From: Fluviibacter sp964498255
Lineage (GTDB): Bacteria; Pseudomonadota; Gammaproteobacteria; Burkholderiales; Rhodocyclaceae
Direction: 5' to 3'
Assembly: GCA_964498255.1 (NCBI GenBank)
Contig: CAZCGW010000003.1
Location: forward strand, 62,001 to 126,000
Length of the DNA stretch: 64,000 bases
This document shows positions 61,167-64,000 of this stretch, in pieces (the stretch's first letter is position 1; each line of letters opens with the position of its first letter). The translations under genes and the position numbers were made by a program. The notes beneath the pieces were generated by a model. The model saw only the letters and a list, made by a program, of their open reading frames with translations. It ran no database searches and was not told where the DNA came from.

Positions 61167-62135
61167 ATGTCGACTGAAGATCAGATCCCTGAAGAATCTG
61201 CTTTGCCGCCTGACGCAACAGAAGCGCCAGCGGAGGCGGGTTTGCCAGAGCCGGTGGCCTATGAGCAGGCCATACAGGTCACCGTAGAAAACGGTGAGAC
61301 GCGCGTCATGCTTTACGGTCAGCCGATCGTCGACATGCCGCAGGATCTGTACATCCCGCCCGACGCCTTGTCGGTGATGCTGGATGCCTTCGAAGGCCCG
61401 CTCGATCTGCTGCTTTATCTGATTCGCAAAGCCAACGTCGACATCCTCGATATCCCGATGGCGTCGCTGACGGTTCAGTATCTGGATTATGTCGAAGCCA
61501 TGCGCTCGGAGAATCTGGAACTGGCTGCCGAGTACCTGGTCATGGCTGCCATGCTGATTGAAATCAAATCACGCATGCTGCTGCCGCGCCCGAAAGCCGA
61601 TTTCGAAGAAGAGACCGAAGATCCCCGTGCCGAACTGGTGCGCCGTCTGATCGAATACGAACAGATGAAGCTCGCCGCGCGCGAAATCGACGAGTTGCCC
61701 AAGGCAGAAATCGACTTCCAGTGGCTCAATGTCTGGGTCGATAAAGAGGCCGTTGTCCGTCACCCCGACGTCTCGGCCGACGATCTGCACGCTGCCTGGC
61801 AGTCTGTAGTGCGTCAGGCCAAGCTGCATACCCATCACAAGATTTCCCGCGAAGAATTGTCGGTGCGTGAGCACATGGGGCTCATCCTACGCACCCTGCG
61901 TAACAAAGACGGGTATACCGAATTCGGTGAGCTTTTCGATGTTACCGGTGGCGTGCCGATGGTCGTGGTTAACTTCATTGCCTTGCTCGAGCTGTGCAAG
62001 GAACATTTACTGGAAATGACGCAGACGGCCGCCTTTGCGCCGATCTACGTCCGCTTGCCTTCCGATGCGCCCGAGCAGTCCATGTTCGAAGTGCCCGAGG
62101 CGTTTGAAGATACAGAGGAGGGTGAGGATGTCTGA
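61167..62135 (+). CDS. scpA: Segregation and condensation protein A
   Basis: ScpA is the kleisin that bridges the SMC heads in the SMC-ScpAB complex. The 322-residue product has a conserved N-terminal SMC-binding part (AFEGPLDLLLYLIRKANVDILDIPMASLTVQYLDYVEAM). It also has LAAEYLVMAAMLIEIKSRMLLPRP and a winged-helix C-terminus. An acidic extension of about 65 residues precedes the core. It overlaps scpB by eight bases. Confidence 0.95.
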   Translation: MSTEDQIPEESALPPDATEAPAEAGLPEPVAYEQAIQVTVENGETRVMLYGQPIVDMPQDLYIPPDALSVMLDAFEGPLDLLLYLIRKANVDILDIPMASLTVQYLDYVEAMRSENLELAAEYLVMAAMLIEIKSRMLLPRPKADFEEETEDPRAELVRRLIEYEQMKLAAREIDELPKAEIDFQWLNVWVDKEAVVRHPDVSADDLHAAWQSVVRQAKLHTHHKISREELSVREHMGLILRTLRNKDGYTEFGELFDVTGGVPMVVVNFIALLELCKEHLLEMTQTAAFAPIYVRLPSDAPEQSMFEVPEAFEDTEEGEDV

Positions 62136-62745
62136 AGAACAGCGTTCCCTGACCGAGCTGGTTGAATCGACTGAAGGCGTTGTTACGCCGGGTCCCGTAA
62201 TTGATGTGGCCGATCTGGCCTGCATTGTTGAAGCCGCTTTGCTGGCATCAACGGCGCCGCTGGACATGGTGCATTTGCGCCGCCTGTTTGATGATACCGT
62301 TGCCGCAGACGAAATCCTGCAAGCCATCGGCCATCTGCAGGAACGTTGGCAGAATCGTGGTTGCGAACTGTTGGAGCTGGCTGATGGCTGGCGTTTCCGC
62401 ACGCATGCGAAGATTCAGCCGCACCTCGATCGTCTGAACCCTGAAAAGCCACCACGTTACTCACGCGCCGTGATGGAAACCCTGGCGATTATTGCTTACC
62501 GTCAACCCGTTACCCGGGGTGATATCGAAGACATTCGTGGCGTTACCGTGGCTACACAGGTTATTCGCACGCTTGAAGAGCGCGGCTGGATCGATACCGT
62601 GGGCCATCGCGAAACTCCGGGTCGTCCGGCCTTGTACGCCACCACCCGCCAGTTTCTGGATGATCTGGGGCTGCGCAGCCTCACCGAACTACCACCGCTT
62701 GAAACCCTGCAGGGCGCCCTCGAAGGCATGCCCGGAGTTGAATAA
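62128..62745 (+). CDS. scpB: Segregation and condensation protein B
   Basis: ScpB is the winged-helix dimer that binds the middle of ScpA in the SMC complex. The 205-residue product has two winged helices, with LIVEAALLAST-like CIVEAALLAST and the conserved RYSRAVMETLAIIAYRQPVTRGDIEDIRGV. A GGAGG site (62117-62121) lies six bases before the ATG at 62128. It is coupled to scpA and lies three bases before rluB. Confidence 0.95.
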   Translation: MSEEQRSLTELVESTEGVVTPGPVIDVADLACIVEAALLASTAPLDMVHLRRLFDDTVAADEILQAIGHLQERWQNRGCELLELADGWRFRTHAKIQPHLDRLNPEKPPRYSRAVMETLAIIAYRQPVTRGDIEDIRGVTVATQVIRTLEERGWIDTVGHRETPGRPALYATTRQFLDDLGLRSLTELPPLETLQGALEGMPGVE

Positions 62746-62748
62746 CTG

Positions 62749-63831
62749 ATGCCCCCACCACGTAAACCTGCCGCCCCGCGCAAACCCGCAGCTCGCCCGG
62801 CAGCACCTCGTTCGGCCGCTCCGCGCGCTAAACCGGTTGTTGCTCAGCCTGTTGAAGATGAACAGGATTTTTTTGATGCAGACCTCGACGACTCTTTTGA
62901 AGAAGAGGGTTCCGAAGCGCCTGCGCGTAAAGCGGCTGCCAATGCCGGTGAACGTCTGCAGAAGCTGCTGGCGCAATCCGGTCTGGGTGGTCGCCGCGAG
63001 ATGGAAGAGTGGATCGCCGCAGGTCGTGTACAGGTAAATGGTGAACCCGCTACCCTGGGTCAGCGCGTATTGCCCGGAGACCGCGTCAAGGTCAATGGTC
63101 GCCTCGTTAATCTGCATGGCGCCACCCGTGCACCGCAGGTACTGTTGTATCACAAGCCGGAAGGGGAGATTGTTTCCCGTAGCGACCCGGCGGGTCGCCC
63201 CAATGTCTTTACCAACCTGCCACGTGTGCGTGGCGGTAAGTGGATCGCCGTAGGCCGCCTGGACTTCAACACCAGTGGTCTGTTGCTGTTCACCACTTCG
63301 GGTGCCCTGGCGAATGCCCTGATGCACCCGCGTCATGAAATGATTCGTGAGTACGCCGTACGCGTGCTGGGCCCGATGGATGATGAATCCAAAGACAAAC
63401 TGAAAAAGGGTGTGGAGCTGGAAGACGGCCCTGCCGCCCTGAAGAGCATCGAAGATGCGGGCGGAGAGGGTGCCAACCAGTGGTACCGCGTGACGATTAC
63501 CGAAGGCCGTAACCGCGAAGTACGTCGTTTGTTCGAGGCAGTAGGCCGTACGGTCAGCCGCCTGATCCGTGTGCGTTATGGTCCGTTCCTGCTGCCGCCA
63601 CGCCTCAAACGCGGTCAGTCGCTCATGGTGGATGACGTTGACGTCGAAAAACTGGTGAAATCACTGGGTGCCGATGCCGAAGGTCCAACGCGTAATGTTG
63701 GCCAGAAGGTGCGTGGCGCACGTCCGGGCGGTCGTCCGGCACCGCGCGGTCGAGCCCAGGCACGATCCCAGGGTAAAGGCGCCGCGCCAAAGCGCAGTAG
63801 CACTCGACCTGCGGCAAAAAAACCTTTATAA
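62749..63831 (+). CDS. rluB: 23S rRNA pseudouridine synthase B, with long disordered ends
   Basis: RluB modifies U2605 of 23S rRNA in E. coli. The 360-residue product has an S4 domain (GERLQKLLAQSGLGGRREMEEWIAAGRVQVNG) and the catalytic motif VGRLDFNTSGLLLFTT with the nucleophilic Asp. RNREVRRLFEAVGRTVSRLIRVRYGPF follows. Its N-terminal 65 residues are Pro/Ala/Arg-rich, then acidic. The C-terminal 55 residues are Arg/Gly/Pro-rich. Both tails look disordered and RNA-binding. It follows scpB. Confidence 0.94.
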   Translation: MPPPRKPAAPRKPAARPAAPRSAAPRAKPVVAQPVEDEQDFFDADLDDSFEEEGSEAPARKAAANAGERLQKLLAQSGLGGRREMEEWIAAGRVQVNGEPATLGQRVLPGDRVKVNGRLVNLHGATRAPQVLLYHKPEGEIVSRSDPAGRPNVFTNLPRVRGGKWIAVGRLDFNTSGLLLFTTSGALANALMHPRHEMIREYAVRVLGPMDDESKDKLKKGVELEDGPAALKSIEDAGGEGANQWYRVTITEGRNREVRRLFEAVGRTVSRLIRVRYGPFLLPPRLKRGQSLMVDDVDVEKLVKSLGADAEGPTRNVGQKVRGARPGGRPAPRGRAQARSQGKGAAPKRSSTRPAAKKPL

Positions 63832-63832
63832 T
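63804..63832 (+). promoter_or_regulatory. Predicted rimP promoter
   Basis: TCGACC (63804-63809) and a perfect TATAAT (63827-63832) are 17 bases apart. The -10 overlaps the rluB stop codon. Transcription would begin near 63839, about 108 bases before rimP. Confidence 0.5.
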
Positions 63833-63852
63833 CGAAAAGTTGCGAATTTCCC

Positions 63853-63883
63853 GTGCCATCTGATCATTCAGGTCGGGTGGCAC
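63853..63883 (+). other. Structured RNA in the rimP leader
   Basis: GTGCCA and TGGCAC pair around an inner CTGA-TCAT-TCAG stem, with an internal bulge. It lies early in the predicted leader, before the terminator-like hairpin at 63901. It could act as an antiterminator or protein-binding site. Confidence 0.4.
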
Positions 63884-63900
63884 AGCCAGTTTTTGGCGTG

Positions 63901-63925
63901 ATGGGCTTTATGCCCATTTTTTATT
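63901..63925 (+). terminator. Terminator-like hairpin before rimP
   Basis: ATGGGC-TTTAT-GCCCAT followed by TTTTTATTT makes a six-base-pair intrinsic terminator 22 bases before the rimP start. It may end rluB transcription or attenuate rimP. Confidence 0.6.
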
Positions 63926-63946
63926 TGTGTTTTCCGTTTATTACAC

Positions 63947-64000
63947 ATGAGTCTGCAGGAATTAATCGAATCGACAGTCACCGGATTGGGCTACGAGCTC
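63947..64000 (+). CDS. rimP: Ribosome maturation factor RimP, start only (cut by window edge)
   Basis: The last 54 bases encode MSLQELIESTVTGLGYEL, the typical RimP N-terminus. RimP is needed for 30S assembly and normally precedes nusA and infB. The gene is cut by the window end, so the assignment rests on 18 residues plus conserved position after rluB. Confidence 0.8.
   Translation, partial: MSLQELIESTVTGLGYEL

Noticed and set aside
1..64000. tRNA, rRNA, CRISPR arrays, insertion sequences, integrases, attachment sites
   Set aside because: I scanned intergenic spaces, none longer than about 300 bases, and found no cloverleaf pattern, regular direct repeats, transposase or integrase motifs.

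Overview
The window is a continuous stretch of bacterial core chromosome with mid-range GC and tightly packed operons. It has no rRNA, tRNA, CRISPR array, insertion sequence, prophage or integrase that I can see. Gene content and order point to a betaproteobacterium of the Burkholderiales/Rhodocyclales type. Supporting blocks are map-glnD divergent from rpsB-tsf-pyrH-frr-uppS-cdsA-dxr-rseP-bamA-skp-lpxD-fabZ-lpxA-lpxB-rnhB, then ppsR beside ppsA, smpB-ratA-rnfH-guaB-guaA, a PHA (polyhydroxyalkanoate) locus with phaR, and scpA-scpB-rluB-rimP. I cannot name a genus from sequence alone.

Layout. (1) 1-16.6 kb: nitrogen sensing (glnD, partial), methionine aminopeptidase, then a long operon for translation factors, UMP kinase, isoprenoid and phospholipid precursors, outer-membrane assembly (RseP, BamA, Skp), lipid A synthesis, RNase HII and an rRNA-type methyltransferase. 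(2) 16.6-20.8 kb: a phosphoenolpyruvate synthase module, with ppsR divergent from a FadR/GntR-type regulator and ppsA. Two identical palindromic operators lie in the shared spacer. (3) 20.8-26.3 kb: a TRIC-like membrane protein, SmpB, RatA, RnfH, a small secreted protein, and GMP synthesis (guaB, guaA). (4) 26.4-30.5 kb: an OsmC-YcaO fusion followed by a B12-type radical SAM protein with a non-standard cluster motif. This is the most unusual locus in the window. (5) 30.5-37.6 kb: mostly minus-strand repair and RNA/DNA metabolism (tag, ArsC-like, tex, dnaQ, rnhA, methyltransferase), glyoxalase II on the plus strand, and bamD.

(6) 37.6-43.6 kb: rluD, pgeF, a ZIP metal transporter, PHA synthase, acetoacetyl-CoA reductase and the PHA regulator phaR. 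The thiolase phaA is not between phaC and phaB. (7) 43.6-50.1 kb: a TetR-controlled RND efflux operon (regulator divergent from adaptor-pump-outer membrane factor). (8) 50.1-56.2 kb: a divergent shikimate-kinase-like protein, rimO, a D-2-hydroxyglutarate/D-lactate dehydrogenase-type flavoprotein, L-serine dehydratase and an amino-acid transporter. (9) 56.2-64 kb: an Hsp33 homologue that has lost all four redox-switch cysteines, a gamma-carbonic-anhydrase-like protein, a PHP phosphatase, a YciO/Sua5 protein, a site-2-type protease, trpS, scpAB, rluB and the first codons of rimP.

The best candidates for undescribed biology are the OsmC-YcaO/B12-radical-SAM pair at 26.4-30.5 kb and the cysteine-free Hsp33 at 56.2-57.1 kb. 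The paired TTGGTATTACCAA operators are the best regulatory prediction. All functions are inferred from translated sequence and gene order; no searches were run.
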